Shown piece by piece: positions 45,695 through 55,031 of a stretch of 64,000 nucleotides of DNA; position 1 is the first letter of the stretch, and the number at the start of each line of letters is the position of its first letter. Under the pieces are notes generated by a model. The model worked only from the letters and a program-made list of their open reading frames with translations, did not search any database and was not told the origin of the DNA. Origin of the DNA: Beijerinckiaceae bacterium (GTDB taxonomy: Bacteria > Pseudomonadota > Alphaproteobacteria > Rhizobiales > Beijerinckiaceae); NCBI GenBank assembly GCA_947475995.1, contig CANJNI010000026.1:1-64000 (forward strand), in the 5' to 3' direction. The translations under genes and the position numbers were made by a program.

Positions 45695-46990
45695 ATGACG
45701 ATTTGCCTGCTCGACGTTGCGAGCGCCGAAACCCTGCGCCAGACCATCAATCAGGATTCCGAGTTCAGGCTGGTGTCGCGCGACATGGCGCTGCATCTGT
45801 GCATCGAGATCGGCGCGGACAAGCGGCTGTTCCGTTTTCTGGGCGGCCAGTTGCTGTCTATCGCCAAACCGGTCGCCATGTCCGAGCCCATCGACGTGAC
45901 GCTGCGCGGCGCGCCTGATTTCTGGACCAGGCTGCTGTCCGAAAAACCCCCGCAGGGATACCAGAATCTCTACGCGGGCGTGCGATTCAAGACCTGCGAA
46001 ATGAGCGGCAATGCCGAGCTTTACTTCGCGTATTTCGCCGCCATCACCCGCATGGTCGACCTCATGCGCGAACAGCAGACCGGCGTGCGGCCCGCGCCCC
46101 CCGCGCCCGTCAAGCCACGCGTCCGCTTTGAAGGCACGATCGGACGCTACGTCTATCTCGACATCGAAGGCGTGGAATATCGCGTCTATTACGAGGAAGC
46201 CGGACAAGGCGTTCCGATGGTGTGCCAGCACACAGCAGGCTCGGACGGCCAGCAGTTCCGCCAGTTTCTGAACGATCCCGACATCACCGCGAAATTCCGC
46301 GTGATCGTTCCCGATCTGCCCTATCATGGAAAATCGCTGCCGCCTGAATCGATCGAATGGTGGGCGCAGGAATACAGGCTCACGCGTTCTTTCTTTGTCG
46401 GCTTTCATCTGGCGCTGGCGCGCGCGCTGGAACTCGACCGGCCCGTCATCATCGGAAGCTCGATGGGCGGCTCCATAGCGACCGATCTGGCGCTCGATGC
46501 GCCCGAACAATATCGCGCGGCGATCGCGCTTGAGGAGGGACTCCGCAGCGTGAAGGCCTCCTTCGAGGAGAAGATGGCGAGCTTCCGCTATTATCGCCAT
46601 CCACGCGTCAATGGCGGCGAGCGCGCGGGCGCATCCATGTATTGCCTCAGCGGGCCCAACAGCCCCAAGCGCTACCGGCACGAAGTTTCATGGGGCTACA
46701 GCCAGGGCGCGCCCGGCGTGTTCGCCGGCGATCTCTATTATCGCCATCTCGATCACGACATGGAGAATACGGCCGCGAATATCGATACGACGAAATGCCC
46801 CGTCTACATCATGAACGGCGAATATGATCCGGGCACCGGAATTCCCGAGGGACAGGAACTCGCCGCCCATATCAAGGGCTCGAAATTCATCCCCATGCCG
46901 GGGGTCGGGCATTTTCCGATGACGGAGGATTTCGACGGCATGAAGCCTGTGCTCATGCCTGTGCTGCAGGAAATTCTGGCGCGCGGCTGA
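45695..46990 (+). CDS. Alpha/beta hydrolase with an N-terminal accessory domain
   Basis: 431 residues. The C-terminal part (about 150-430) is an alpha/beta hydrolase: oxyanion region VCQHTAGSDGQ, nucleophile S256 in GSSMGG (254-259), acid in NGEYDPGTG and His in GVGHFP. Residues 1-130 form a separate domain with hydrophobic/polar alternation (DMALHLCIEIGADKRLFRFLG, AELYFAYFAAI) that resembles SCP2-type lipid-binding domains, though I cannot confirm this. A Pro-rich linker (about 128-140) joins them. It may hydrolyse an ester or ring-cleavage product. It is flanked by Bug-type genes. Confidence 0.82.
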   Translation: MTICLLDVASAETLRQTINQDSEFRLVSRDMALHLCIEIGADKRLFRFLGGQLLSIAKPVAMSEPIDVTLRGAPDFWTRLLSEKPPQGYQNLYAGVRFKTCEMSGNAELYFAYFAAITRMVDLMREQQTGVRPAPPAPVKPRVRFEGTIGRYVYLDIEGVEYRVYYEEAGQGVPMVCQHTAGSDGQQFRQFLNDPDITAKFRVIVPDLPYHGKSLPPESIEWWAQEYRLTRSFFVGFHLALARALELDRPVIIGSSMGGSIATDLALDAPEQYRAAIALEEGLRSVKASFEEKMASFRYYRHPRVNGGERAGASMYCLSGPNSPKRYRHEVSWGYSQGAPGVFAGDLYYRHLDHDMENTAANIDTTKCPVYIMNGEYDPGTGIPEGQELAAHIKGSKFIPMPGVGHFPMTEDFDGMKPVLMPVLQEILARG

Positions 46991-48025
46991 TCATTCCGCA
47001 TCGACCAGCTTGGCGGTGCGTTCAACGACCGCAGGGTCGGTAGCGTATGCGGCCCGGATGTAATCCTCGATCTCCTTCCAGCGCGCCACTTCCAGCGGCT
47101 CGGCCAACTTGAGCTTGGCGTCGGACAGGAATTCCGGATCCTCCATCGTCTTGTCGAAGGCCGCACGCAACGCCGCGAGCCGATCCTCCGGCACACCTGC
47201 GGCGAGCGAGAAGACGCGCAGGAAGCGATGTATGCCGAAGACAAGCTGCATGATCTGCTTGTCGGCGGGCGTGCGGGCGAAATCGGTCACGATCGGCACG
47301 CCCGGGAGCGCAGGATTGGGCGCAAGCGATAATTGCATGATGATCCGCACATAGCCGGTCTTCACCCAATCCGGTCTGTCGTGATTGAGGAAAAGCCACG
47401 ACGTGCCGAGCCGCCCTTCAAGTTCCCCGCGCTCGATGGCGAGATCAACCTCCGGCCCGCCACGATATCCCTGCACGATGCGAAATTTCGTGCCGGTCAG
47501 TTCGTTCAGAAGTCGCGGATAGATGGCGCTCGAATCATGCGGGCCTGTTGCGCCGACCACCACCTCCCGCTTCTGCGTATCGGCAAACGTCTTCGTCGGG
47601 GAATCCGCCCGCACATAGGCGATGCCGGTGCCGCGGCTCGCAATACTGCCCAGCCAGTTGATCTTCGTTGCGTCGAACAGGGCGCCCTTGATCTTCCAGA
47701 GGGGCGCAAGCGGGGCGGAATCGGCGAATATGCCGATCACTGTCCCATCCTTCGGCATGCTGTTGTATACCGCATTGGCGGCCACAAGGCTGCCTGCGCC
47801 CGGCATGTTCTGCACGACGATATTCGGATTTCCCGGAATATGCTTGCGCATGTGCTGCGCCAGGACGCGCGCGCTGGCGTCGTAACCGCCCGAGGTCGGA
47901 AAGCCGACAACGATGGATATCGTCTTCGACTTGTAGAAATCCTCAACCGGGTCCGCGAGCGCGGCCGTCCCATTGATGCAACCTACGACGCAAAATGCCG
48001 CAATCGTCCGAATCGCGCTCGCCAT
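46991..48025 (-). CDS. Bug-type (TTT family) periplasmic binding protein 3
   Basis: 344 residues from the ATG at 48025 behind AGGAGGAAG. Signal peptide TIAAFCVVGCINGTAALA. Blocks FYKSKTISIVVGFPTSGGYD and NMPGAGSLVAANAVYN identify the family. It is clearly closer to Bug 1 than to Bug 2: both share ATGP-x-(S/T)-S-A-x-YPRLLN and DLAIERGELxG-type segments. It follows the two acyl-CoA dehydrogenase genes on the same strand, 69 bases downstream, and may be the last gene of that operon. Confidence 0.9.
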   Translation of the reverse strand: MASAIRTIAAFCVVGCINGTAALADPVEDFYKSKTISIVVGFPTSGGYDASARVLAQHMRKHIPGNPNIVVQNMPGAGSLVAANAVYNSMPKDGTVIGIFADSAPLAPLWKIKGALFDATKINWLGSIASRGTGIAYVRADSPTKTFADTQKREVVVGATGPHDSSAIYPRLLNELTGTKFRIVQGYRGGPEVDLAIERGELEGRLGTSWLFLNHDRPDWVKTGYVRIIMQLSLAPNPALPGVPIVTDFARTPADKQIMQLVFGIHRFLRVFSLAAGVPEDRLAALRAAFDKTMEDPEFLSDAKLKLAEPLEVARWKEIEDYIRAAYATDPAVVERTAKLVDAE

Positions 48026-48094
48026 CGCTTCCTCCTTCACGGCTTCTGCGAGCCGTCAGGGGAGTGTGCGATGGAGCATCCCGCTTTGCAAGCC

Positions 48095-49150
48095 TCAAGC
48101 GCTTTGCAGAAAGCGTTCCAGGGCCTCGTCTTCCGAACCGAGAAGGCAAGTCAGCGCCATCAGGCGCTTGGCGTATTTCCCTGCGCTGCATTCATCCGTC
48201 ATGCCCATGCCACCGTGGATCTGGATCGCTTCCTCTGCGATGAGGCGTGACGCAGCCGCAACCTGCACTGCGGCTGCCGCCACCAGTCGTTCGGCTTCCT
48301 GCGGGCTCGCCTCATCGACCGCCATCGTGGCGACGCGCGTGAGCGTGTCGGATAGATCGACGGCGATGCGCATATCGACGAAGCGATGCTGCAAGGCCTG
48401 GAAGGACCCGATCGGACGTCCGAACTGCTTGCGGGTCCGGGCGTATTCGAGGGTCAGGTCCAGAGCGGCGCGCATCGCCCCGCAGGCTTCCGCGCACCAT
48501 GCGGCCCGCGCGGCGCGCAGGGCGCTTTCAATGATCCGCCGCGCTTCCGCGCCGCGAACCGGAATCGCCTCTGCGGCTGCGGCGACATTTTCGAAAACCA
48601 GATCAGCAGCATCGCGATTGTCGAGAGTCCCGAAGGGCAGGCGGCGCAGGCCGGGGCCGCCTCCATCTACGATGATCAGCAGATCGCGATCCGGCGACGC
48701 CACGACGAACATGTCTGCGGTTGCGCCGCCCAGCACAATGCGCGCTTCGCCCGAAATGGTTACGCCGGAGCCGGCCCGGGTGACCGATCCGGAATGCATC
48801 TGTGCGAAGGCGAGCCGAGTCGATCCCGACGCGAGCGCCTCGATCAGAGCGCGCGCGGCAGGAGCGGCGGCGCAATCGCGCAGGAGACTCCCGGCAAGTA
48901 TGACGCCGGCGATGAATGGAGTTTTCGCCAAGGTGCGCCCGATTCCATTGGCGACGAACATCAGGTCGATCGCGTTCGCGCCTGTGCCGCCGAGCGATTC
49001 CGGGAACGGAGCCGCCGTGAGGCCCATCTCTGCAAGCGATTTCCAGTCGGAAGCCGCGTCCCGCCCGGCCTCGCCGGCGAAGGTTTCGGTGAAGAAGCGG
49101 TCGATGCTGTCGCGAAACAGGATCTGGTCAGGAGAAAGGGAGAAATCCAT
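48095..49150 (-). CDS. Acyl-CoA dehydrogenase, small subunit type
   Basis: 351 residues from the ATG at 49150, which follows the upstream dehydrogenase gene by eight bases. N-terminal helical domain (MDFSLSPDQILFRDSIDRFF), a shortened middle beta domain, and a C-terminal FAD domain (YARTRKQFGRPIGSFQALQH, IQIHGGMGMTDE). The pairing of two unequal dehydrogenase genes resembles heteromeric enzymes such as pimeloyl-CoA dehydrogenase PimC/PimD or steroid side-chain FadE pairs. It probably forms a complex with the neighbouring gene and oxidises an acyl- or dicarboxyl-CoA. Confidence 0.85.
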   Translation of the reverse strand: MDFSLSPDQILFRDSIDRFFTETFAGEAGRDAASDWKSLAEMGLTAAPFPESLGGTGANAIDLMFVANGIGRTLAKTPFIAGVILAGSLLRDCAAAPAARALIEALASGSTRLAFAQMHSGSVTRAGSGVTISGEARIVLGGATADMFVVASPDRDLLIIVDGGGPGLRRLPFGTLDNRDAADLVFENVAAAAEAIPVRGAEARRIIESALRAARAAWCAEACGAMRAALDLTLEYARTRKQFGRPIGSFQALQHRFVDMRIAVDLSDTLTRVATMAVDEASPQEAERLVAAAAVQVAAASRLIAEEAIQIHGGMGMTDECSAGKYAKRLMALTCLLGSEDEALERFLQSA

Positions 49151-49158
49151 TGTGGCTC

Positions 49159-50310
49159 CTAGAGTCCCAGAACAGCTTTGGCGACGACATTGGCCTGAAT
49201 CTCGTTCGTGCCGCCGTAGATCGATACTTTTCGCGAGTCGAGATAATTGGCCGCAAGCCATTGCAGATCGCGATCCACTGCTTCGCCCGGATCTTCCGCA
49301 TGGCGCAGACCCTCGACCCCCGCAAGTTCCATCAGCAGACGCTGCACGTTCTGGCGCACGCGTGTGCCCTGAATCTTCAGCATCGAGGCTTCGGGTCCGG
49401 GCCTCGACGCGGGATTTTCGGTGAGCGTGCGCAGGATCAGGGCGTCCATGGCCAGAAGATCTATTTCAGCCCGCGCCGCCTTGCGACGGAGGGCGTCGCT
49501 CACGCTGCGCGCCTCCATCAGTCGCTTCAGGCGCGCGAATTGCTGCTTGGTGGCCGCGACGCCCGCTATGCCGGTGCGCTCGAAACCGAGCAGATGCTTC
49601 GCATAATCCCAGCCGCGATCCACTTCGCCGATCAGGTTCTCGACCGGAACGCGCACGTCGTCGAGAAAGACTTCATTGAGGTCCGTGCCTCCATCGACCA
49701 TCCGGATGGGCCGCACCTTCACGCCGGGGCTCGCCATGTCGATCAAGAGGAACGAGATGCCCGACTGCGGCTTGGCGTCCGGATTGGTGCGCACGAGCGC
49801 GAACATCATTTCGGACGATTGCGCATAGGACGTCCAGATCTTGTGGCCATTGACGACAAAATGCGCGCCGTCGCGCACGGCGCTCGTGCGCAGCGTCGCC
49901 AGGTCCGAGCCTGAACCGGGTTCAGAAAAGCCCTGCGCCCAATAGGTTTCGCCGCGCCGTATCGGCGGCAGGTAGCGATCCTTCTGCTCCTGCGTACCGA
50001 AGGCGATGAGGATTGGCCCCAGCATGGCGATGCCGGCGGCTGTGTTGCGCGGCGCGCCCGAAAGCAGAAGCTGCTCCTCGAACAGATGGCGGCGCAGTGG
50101 GCTCCAGCCTGTTCCGCCATATTCCGTCGGCCAGGCCGGAACGCTCCAGCCGTTCGCATCGAGGATGCGGCACCAGCGCGAAAATTCCTTGCGCGTGAGA
50201 TGCTCGCCGACGCGCACCATTTCGCGCAGATCGTCGGGCAGATTTCTCTGCACCCACGCATCCACCATGGCGCGGAAGTCGAGTTCGTCCTGATTGAGCG
50301 TCAAACGCAT
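49159..50310 (-). CDS. Acyl-CoA dehydrogenase, large subunit type
   Basis: 383 residues from the ATG at 50310 (MRLTLNQDELDFRAMVDAW); a much longer open frame continues upstream but overlaps the permease gene. Features: WPTEYGGTGWSP, the FAD/substrate block YWAQGFSEPGSGSDLATLRT, GHKIWTSYA, and C-terminal IYGGTNEIQANVVAKAVLGL in which the usual catalytic YEGT is YGGT, so the base must lie elsewhere or in the partner. PimC-like by layout. It lies between the permease dppC-like gene and the small subunit in one minus-strand operon. Confidence 0.87.
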   Translation of the reverse strand: MRLTLNQDELDFRAMVDAWVQRNLPDDLREMVRVGEHLTRKEFSRWCRILDANGWSVPAWPTEYGGTGWSPLRRHLFEEQLLLSGAPRNTAAGIAMLGPILIAFGTQEQKDRYLPPIRRGETYWAQGFSEPGSGSDLATLRTSAVRDGAHFVVNGHKIWTSYAQSSEMMFALVRTNPDAKPQSGISFLLIDMASPGVKVRPIRMVDGGTDLNEVFLDDVRVPVENLIGEVDRGWDYAKHLLGFERTGIAGVAATKQQFARLKRLMEARSVSDALRRKAARAEIDLLAMDALILRTLTENPASRPGPEASMLKIQGTRVRQNVQRLLMELAGVEGLRHAEDPGEAVDRDLQWLAANYLDSRKVSIYGGTNEIQANVVAKAVLGL

Positions 50311-50324
50311 GAGATGCTTTCGAA

Positions 50325-51221
50325 TTAGCTGCGTGATTTGGGATCGAGTTCGTCGCGGAGCGCGTCGCCCAGCAGGCTGAACGCAAAGACCGTGACGCTG
50401 ATGGCGAGGCCGGGAAAGATGACGGTCCAGGGCGCTTCTGCAAACAGGCTTACCGCGACGCCGGACAGCATCAGGCCCCACGATGGTGCAGGCTCGACGA
50501 TTCCGACGCCGAGAAACGAGAGGGAGGATTCCATCAGGATCGCCTGCGCCACAAAGGCCGTCACCAGCACGAGCGCGGGCGCTGAAAGATTTGGGGCGAT
50601 GTGGCCGAGGATAATGCGCGCATCCGTAAAGCCGGCCGTGCGGGCGGCTTCTATATAGGGCATCCGGCAGACCGAGAGCGCCGCAGAGCGAATGATGCGC
50701 GCCGCGCGCGGAGCGTTCGGAATTGCGATGGCCAGAACCAGATTGAGATCGAGTGCGCCGATCTCCCGCTTGCCCAGCACAGCAGCCAGCACCAGCGCCA
50801 GGACAATGACGGGGATCGACAGGATCATGTCGATCAGGCGCTGCACGATCATGTCGAAGCGGCCGCCGTAATAGGCGGCCATCACGCCGATCAGTCCGCC
50901 GATTGCCGCGCCGAGCAGCGAGGCCGTGACGCCGAGCGCAAGAGCGCTGCGCGACCCATGGATGATTCGCGAAAGAACGTCGCGGCCGAAGGAATCCGTG
51001 CCGAACCAGTGGGCGCGACTCGGGGCTTCGAGCACAGCCATGAAGTCCGTGTCGAACGGATCGTACGGCGCGACCCATGGGGCAAAGAGACCGCATATGA
51101 TAAAGACGACAATCAGAACCGCTCCAGCCGCGCCCAGCGGCTGGCGTCGCGCGAAGCGCCGGAATGTCTTGCCGAACGTGCGGCGCGCCGTGAGGTGCAG
51201 ATTGGTGCTGGCGTCAGACAC
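50325..51221 (-). CDS. DppC-type ABC transporter permease
   Basis: 298 residues, start GTG at 51221. An N-terminal arm (FRRFARRQPLGAAGAVLIVVFI) with the first helix, then five helices and the cytoplasmic coupling loop EAARTAGFTDARIILGHIAPN. It forms a heterodimeric inner-membrane channel with the DppB-type protein. The 15-base spacing to the acyl-CoA dehydrogenase gene places transporter and oxidation genes in one operon, suggesting that the imported substrate is a carboxylic acid or conjugate rather than a dipeptide. Confidence 0.9.
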   Translation of the reverse strand: MSDASTNLHLTARRTFGKTFRRFARRQPLGAAGAVLIVVFIICGLFAPWVAPYDPFDTDFMAVLEAPSRAHWFGTDSFGRDVLSRIIHGSRSALALGVTASLLGAAIGGLIGVMAAYYGGRFDMIVQRLIDMILSIPVIVLALVLAAVLGKREIGALDLNLVLAIAIPNAPRAARIIRSAALSVCRMPYIEAARTAGFTDARIILGHIAPNLSAPALVLVTAFVAQAILMESSLSFLGVGIVEPAPSWGLMLSGVAVSLFAEAPWTVIFPGLAISVTVFAFSLLGDALRDELDPKSRS

Positions 51222-51236
51222 GATGAAATTCTTTCA

Positions 51237-52184
51237 TCACCGCAACCTCGGGTCCAGCACGGCGTAAAGCATGTCGACCGCGAAGTTCACCACCATGAAG
51301 AAGAAGGCGAACATCAGCACGAGGCCCTGAATCAGAGTGAAATCGCTCTGTCCGACCGCCTGCACGAGCAACTTGCCGACGCCGTTGAGGTTGAACACCT
51401 GTTCGGTCACCACAAGGCCGCCGAGCAGAAAGGCAAATTCGAGGCCCGCCACGGTAATGGCCGGCAGCAGCGCATTGCCGAGCGCATGCCGGACGATGAC
51501 GATCTTTTCCGGCAACCCCTTGGATCGGGCCGTGCGCACATAATCCTCGTTCAGCACATCAAGCAGCGAAGAACGCAGCATGCGGGCGATGGTGGCCGAC
51601 AAACGCCAGCCGACCACAAGCGCCGGACAGATGAGCTGACTGAAATGACCCCACGGATTCTCGCTCCAGCGGATCGTCGTGATGGGCGGCTGCCATCCGG
51701 CGTAAAGCAGCAGGGCGAGCAGAAGCAGCATGCCGAGCCAGAAAGGCGGCGCAGAAAGGCCCGCTACGGAAAAGACCCGCACCGCCTGATCGAGCCAGCT
51801 TCCGTTCGACAGCGCGGATGCAACGCCGAGCGGAACCGCAATGGCGAGGCCGATGACGAGCGCAAGTACGGCGACTTCCAGCGTGATGCCGATGCGGGTG
51901 GAGATTTCCTCCACCACCGGACGCTCTGTCCACATCGACTTGCCGAAGTCGAGACGCGCCAGACCCGTCATCCAGTCGACGAATTGCGTCGTCATGGGGC
52001 GGTCGAGGCCGAGGCGCGCGCGTTCGCGCGCAATGGTTTCCTCCGAAACGACGGCCCCGCCGCTGCGCATCTTCACTTCCACCACGTCGCCGGGCGCAAC
52101 GCGCAGGAGCAGGAAGATCAGGATCGCAACGCCGAACAGCGTGATCAGGAACTGACCGAGCGAGGAGAGGAAGTAGCGCGTCAT
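51237..52184 (-). CDS. DppB-type ABC transporter permease
   Basis: 315 residues from the ATG at 52184, overlapping the ATPase stop (ATGA). First helix FLITLFGVAILIFLLLRVAPGD, then a long periplasmic loop, five helices, coupling loop VRTARSKGLPEKIVIVRHALGNAL and C-terminal DMLYAVLDPRLR. Typical oligopeptide/nickel family permease. Partner of the DppC-type gene 15 bases downstream. Confidence 0.92.
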   Translation of the reverse strand: MTRYFLSSLGQFLITLFGVAILIFLLLRVAPGDVVEVKMRSGGAVVSEETIARERARLGLDRPMTTQFVDWMTGLARLDFGKSMWTERPVVEEISTRIGITLEVAVLALVIGLAIAVPLGVASALSNGSWLDQAVRVFSVAGLSAPPFWLGMLLLLALLLYAGWQPPITTIRWSENPWGHFSQLICPALVVGWRLSATIARMLRSSLLDVLNEDYVRTARSKGLPEKIVIVRHALGNALLPAITVAGLEFAFLLGGLVVTEQVFNLNGVGKLLVQAVGQSDFTLIQGLVLMFAFFFMVVNFAVDMLYAVLDPRLR

Positions 52185-54193
52185 GCGTCGATCCTCAGGC
52201 AGGCGACCTGATGTCCCGGCCCGGTCTCTCGCAGGGGCGGCGGCGCGACGCGGCATTCGTCCGTCGCGAGCGGGCAGCGCGGCGCAAAGGCGCAGCCAGG
52301 CGGCGGCGCAAAGGGACTGGGCGGCTCGCCGATCAATGCTGAATGCGAGCGGGCTTTCTCGCGCGCCGGATCGGGCGAAGGCGCAGCGGCGAGCAGCATG
52401 CGCGTATAGGGATGCTGCGGCCGTGCGTAGAGAATATCGCGCGGCGCACGCTCGACGATGCGCCCCAGATACATCACCAGCACCTCGTCGGCGATGTGGC
52501 GCACCACTGCCAGATCATGCGCGATGAAGAGATAGGACAGGTTCAAGGTGCGCTTCAGATCGGAAAGGAGATTCACCACCTGCGCCTGAATGGAAACGTC
52601 GAGCGCCGAAACGGCCTCGTCGCAGATGATCAGCTTCGGCTCCATGGCGAGCGCACGGGCGATGCCGACGCGCTGGCGCTGGCCGCCCGACATCTGGTGC
52701 GGATAGCGGTCCGCCATGTCGGGACGGAGCCCCACCTGTTCGAGAAGTTCCGCGACCCGCGCATTGGCCCGCCCGCCGCTTGCTATTCCATGCACCCGCA
52801 TCGGTTCCGCAATGGCTTCGCGGATCGTCTTGCGTGGATTGAGCGAGGCGTAGGGGTCCTGAAAGACCACCTGAAACAGGCGGCGCAATTGCCGCAGATC
52901 ATCGCCTTTCGCGTGCGTGGCGTCGCGGCCTCCGATTTCGATGCGGCCGGACGTCGGATCGTCGAGCCGCAGGATCATGCGGCCCAGCGTGGACTTTCCG
53001 CAGCCCGACTCCCCCACGAGGCCGATGGTTTCGCCGGGCCTGATCGACAGGCTGACGCCGTCGACAGCCCTGACGACGCGGGCGGGCGTCCGCCATCCGG
53101 GCTTGAGCGCATAGTGCTTTACCAGATTGTCGATCCGCAGGATCGGAGGCTCTTCCGGCACGACCGAGGCAACCGGGGCCGCGCCGCTCTTGCCGCCCCA
53201 ACGGATGCGGCCAGCCGCAATGTCGTCGATCCGCACGCAAGTCGACTGCGCGCCCGTGTCGGTGGCCGTGAGGGCACGGGGCTGCGCACAGGCCGCAATC
53301 TTGTGCGTGCAACGCGGCGCGAAGGCGCAGCCGTCCGGCCGCCGCGAGGGATCAGGCGGCTGGCCCTCGATCGTGTCGAGACGCTGCTGCACGGGCGAAT
53401 CGAGACGCGGTGCGGAATTGAGAAGCCCCGCCGTATAGAAATGACGCGGACGCATGAAAACGGCTGATGCTTCGCCGCGCTCTGCGATGCGGCCCGAATA
53501 CATGACGACGACACGATCCGCATAGCGGGCCACGACGCCCAGATTATGCGTGATGATCAGCAGCGATGCGCCGAGCTTGCGTACAAGCCCCGACATCAGA
53601 TCCAGAATCTGCGCCTGCACGGTCACGTCGAGCGCGGTGGTGGGTTCGTCGGCGATAAGCAGCTTCGGCTGGCAGGCGAGGCCGATGGCGATCATTACGC
53701 GCTGGCGCATGCCGCCCGAGAATTGATGCGGATATTGATCGAGCCGCGATTCCGCTTCCGAAATGCCGACGAGCTTCAGCAGTTCCAGAGCCCGCGCGCG
53801 CGCCTCGGCGGGGCCGTAGCCCAGATGTTCGCGCAGCGTCTCGCCGATCTGGAATCCGACCGTCAGGGTCGGATTCAGCGAGGTCATCGGGTCCTGAAAG
53901 ATCATCCCGATCTCGCGGCCGCGCGTCGCGCACAGATCCGCCGCCGACATGGTGAGAAGGTCGCGGCCCTCGAACATGGCGCGTCCGCCCGTGACTTTCG
54001 CGGCGCGCGGCAGGAGACCGATCAGGGACAGGGCGGTGACGGATTTGCCGGACCCCGACTCTCCGACAACAGCGACGATTTCGCCCCGGCCGATGTCGAA
54101 ATCGACGCCGTCGAGCGCCCGCACGGGCTCGCGCTCGGATGCGAACTCCACCCGCAGGCCTTCAATCGACAACAGTGGTGCGTCCAGCGGCAA
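52181..54193 (-). CDS. Fused DppD-DppF-type ABC ATPase
   Basis: About 670 residues from a TTG at 54193 with AGGGAGG upstream; a further-upstream TTG at 54229 would add 12. Two complete nucleotide-binding domains lie in tandem. The first has Walker [10 protein letters not shown], signature FSGGMRQR and Walker B LIADEPT. The second has Walker [10 protein letters not shown], signature MSGGQRQR and Walker B LIICDEA. Each ends with a Cys-containing oligopeptide-type tail ([22 protein letters not shown]), which binds an iron-sulfur cluster in some relatives. In most species these are two genes. It energises the two permeases encoded downstream. Confidence 0.92.
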   Translation of the reverse strand: MPLDAPLLSIEGLRVEFASEREPVRALDGVDFDIGRGEIVAVVGESGSGKSVTALSLIGLLPRAAKVTGGRAMFEGRDLLTMSAADLCATRGREIGMIFQDPMTSLNPTLTVGFQIGETLREHLGYGPAEARARALELLKLVGISEAESRLDQYPHQFSGGMRQRVMIAIGLACQPKLLIADEPTTALDVTVQAQILDLMSGLVRKLGASLLIITHNLGVVARYADRVVVMYSGRIAERGEASAVFMRPRHFYTAGLLNSAPRLDSPVQQRLDTIEGQPPDPSRRPDGCAFAPRCTHKIAACAQPRALTATDTGAQSTCVRIDDIAAGRIRWGGKSGAAPVASVVPEEPPILRIDNLVKHYALKPGWRTPARVVRAVDGVSLSIRPGETIGLVGESGCGKSTLGRMILRLDDPTSGRIEIGGRDATHAKGDDLRQLRRLFQVVFQDPYASLNPRKTIREAIAEPMRVHGIASGGRANARVAELLEQVGLRPDMADRYPHQMSGGQRQRVGIARALAMEPKLIICDEAVSALDVSIQAQVVNLLSDLKRTLNLSYLFIAHDLAVVRHIADEVLVMYLGRIVERAPRDILYARPQHPYTRMLLAAAPSPDPAREKARSHSALIGEPPSPFAPPPGCAFAPRCPLATDECRVAPPPLRETGPGHQVACLRIDA

Positions 54194-54299
54194 GCCGGCC
54201 TCCCTCGCTGCTGGCACTCTAAAACCCAAAAAAAGTATTTTTCAAGAGCTTTTTTGTATGCCAATATGTCGTCGTGGAATTCAAAACGACGCGGGACGT

Positions 54300-55013
54300 A
54301 TGACGCTGACCGTCAAACAGAACCTTGCGGGCGAGATTCGCTCCAAGCTGGCGCATGAAATCGAGACCGGGCGTCTGTCGCCCGGATCGTCGCTGGACGA
54401 GCGCGCGCTGGCCGAGCGCTTTTCGGTTTCGCGCACGCCGGTGCGCGAAGCCATTGCGCAGCTTGCGGCACAGAATCTCGTCACCGTCGCGCCGCGCCAG
54501 GGCGTGTTCGTGTCGCGCATGACGATCCCGCAACTGCGCGAGATGCTGGAATTGCTGGGCGAACTCGAAGCTTTGTGCGCCCGCTATGCGGCGCGGCGCA
54601 TGGACGGCAAGGAGCGCGATTCGCTGCAGGAGAGCGTGCGCGCCTGTTTCGCCGCCGCCGAAGCTTCCGACACGCGCCTCTACATCCGCGAGAACGTGCG
54701 ATTTCACGGCCTTCTGCACGCTGGCGCCCGCAATCGCTATCTGGCTGATCAGGTGAATTCGATTCACCGGCAAATCCGCCGCTACCGGGCGAACGATTTC
54801 CAGACGCGCCAGCAGATGGACAAGTCGGCAGCCGAACACGAGCGGATTGCCGCCGCCATCATGGTGGCGGACGAGAATGGCGCGCAGGAAGCGATGGCGA
54901 TTCACGTTCCGGCCGGCAACATCGGCTTTGCAGAATTCCTGTCCAGACTGCCCGCAAGCTTCCTGCAGGAGGAGCCCCCGCCCTCTTCTGCGGGTTTCTA
55001 TGCGGGCAATTGA
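54300..55013 (+). CDS. GntR-family (FCD domain) regulator 2
   Basis: 237 residues from the ATG at 54300. Winged helix at about 8-72 (LAHEIETGRLSPGSSLDERAL, FSVSRTPVREAIAQLAAQNL, RQGVFVSRM), then an FCD helical domain with RFHGLLHAGARNRYL and EHERIAAAIMVADENGAQEA. It is divergent from the transporter/dehydrogenase operon and is first in line with the Rieske-to-DUF35 genes. The AT-rich spacer 54194-54299 (T-runs and TTGTATGCCAATATG) is the likely shared control region. It probably coordinates uptake and breakdown. Confidence 0.9.
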   Translation: MTLTVKQNLAGEIRSKLAHEIETGRLSPGSSLDERALAERFSVSRTPVREAIAQLAAQNLVTVAPRQGVFVSRMTIPQLREMLELLGELEALCARYAARRMDGKERDSLQESVRACFAAAEASDTRLYIRENVRFHGLLHAGARNRYLADQVNSIHRQIRRYRANDFQTRQQMDKSAAEHERIAAAIMVADENGAQEAMAIHVPAGNIGFAEFLSRLPASFLQEEPPPSSAGFYAGN

Positions 55014-55031
55014 GCATCGGCGGAGAGCGTC

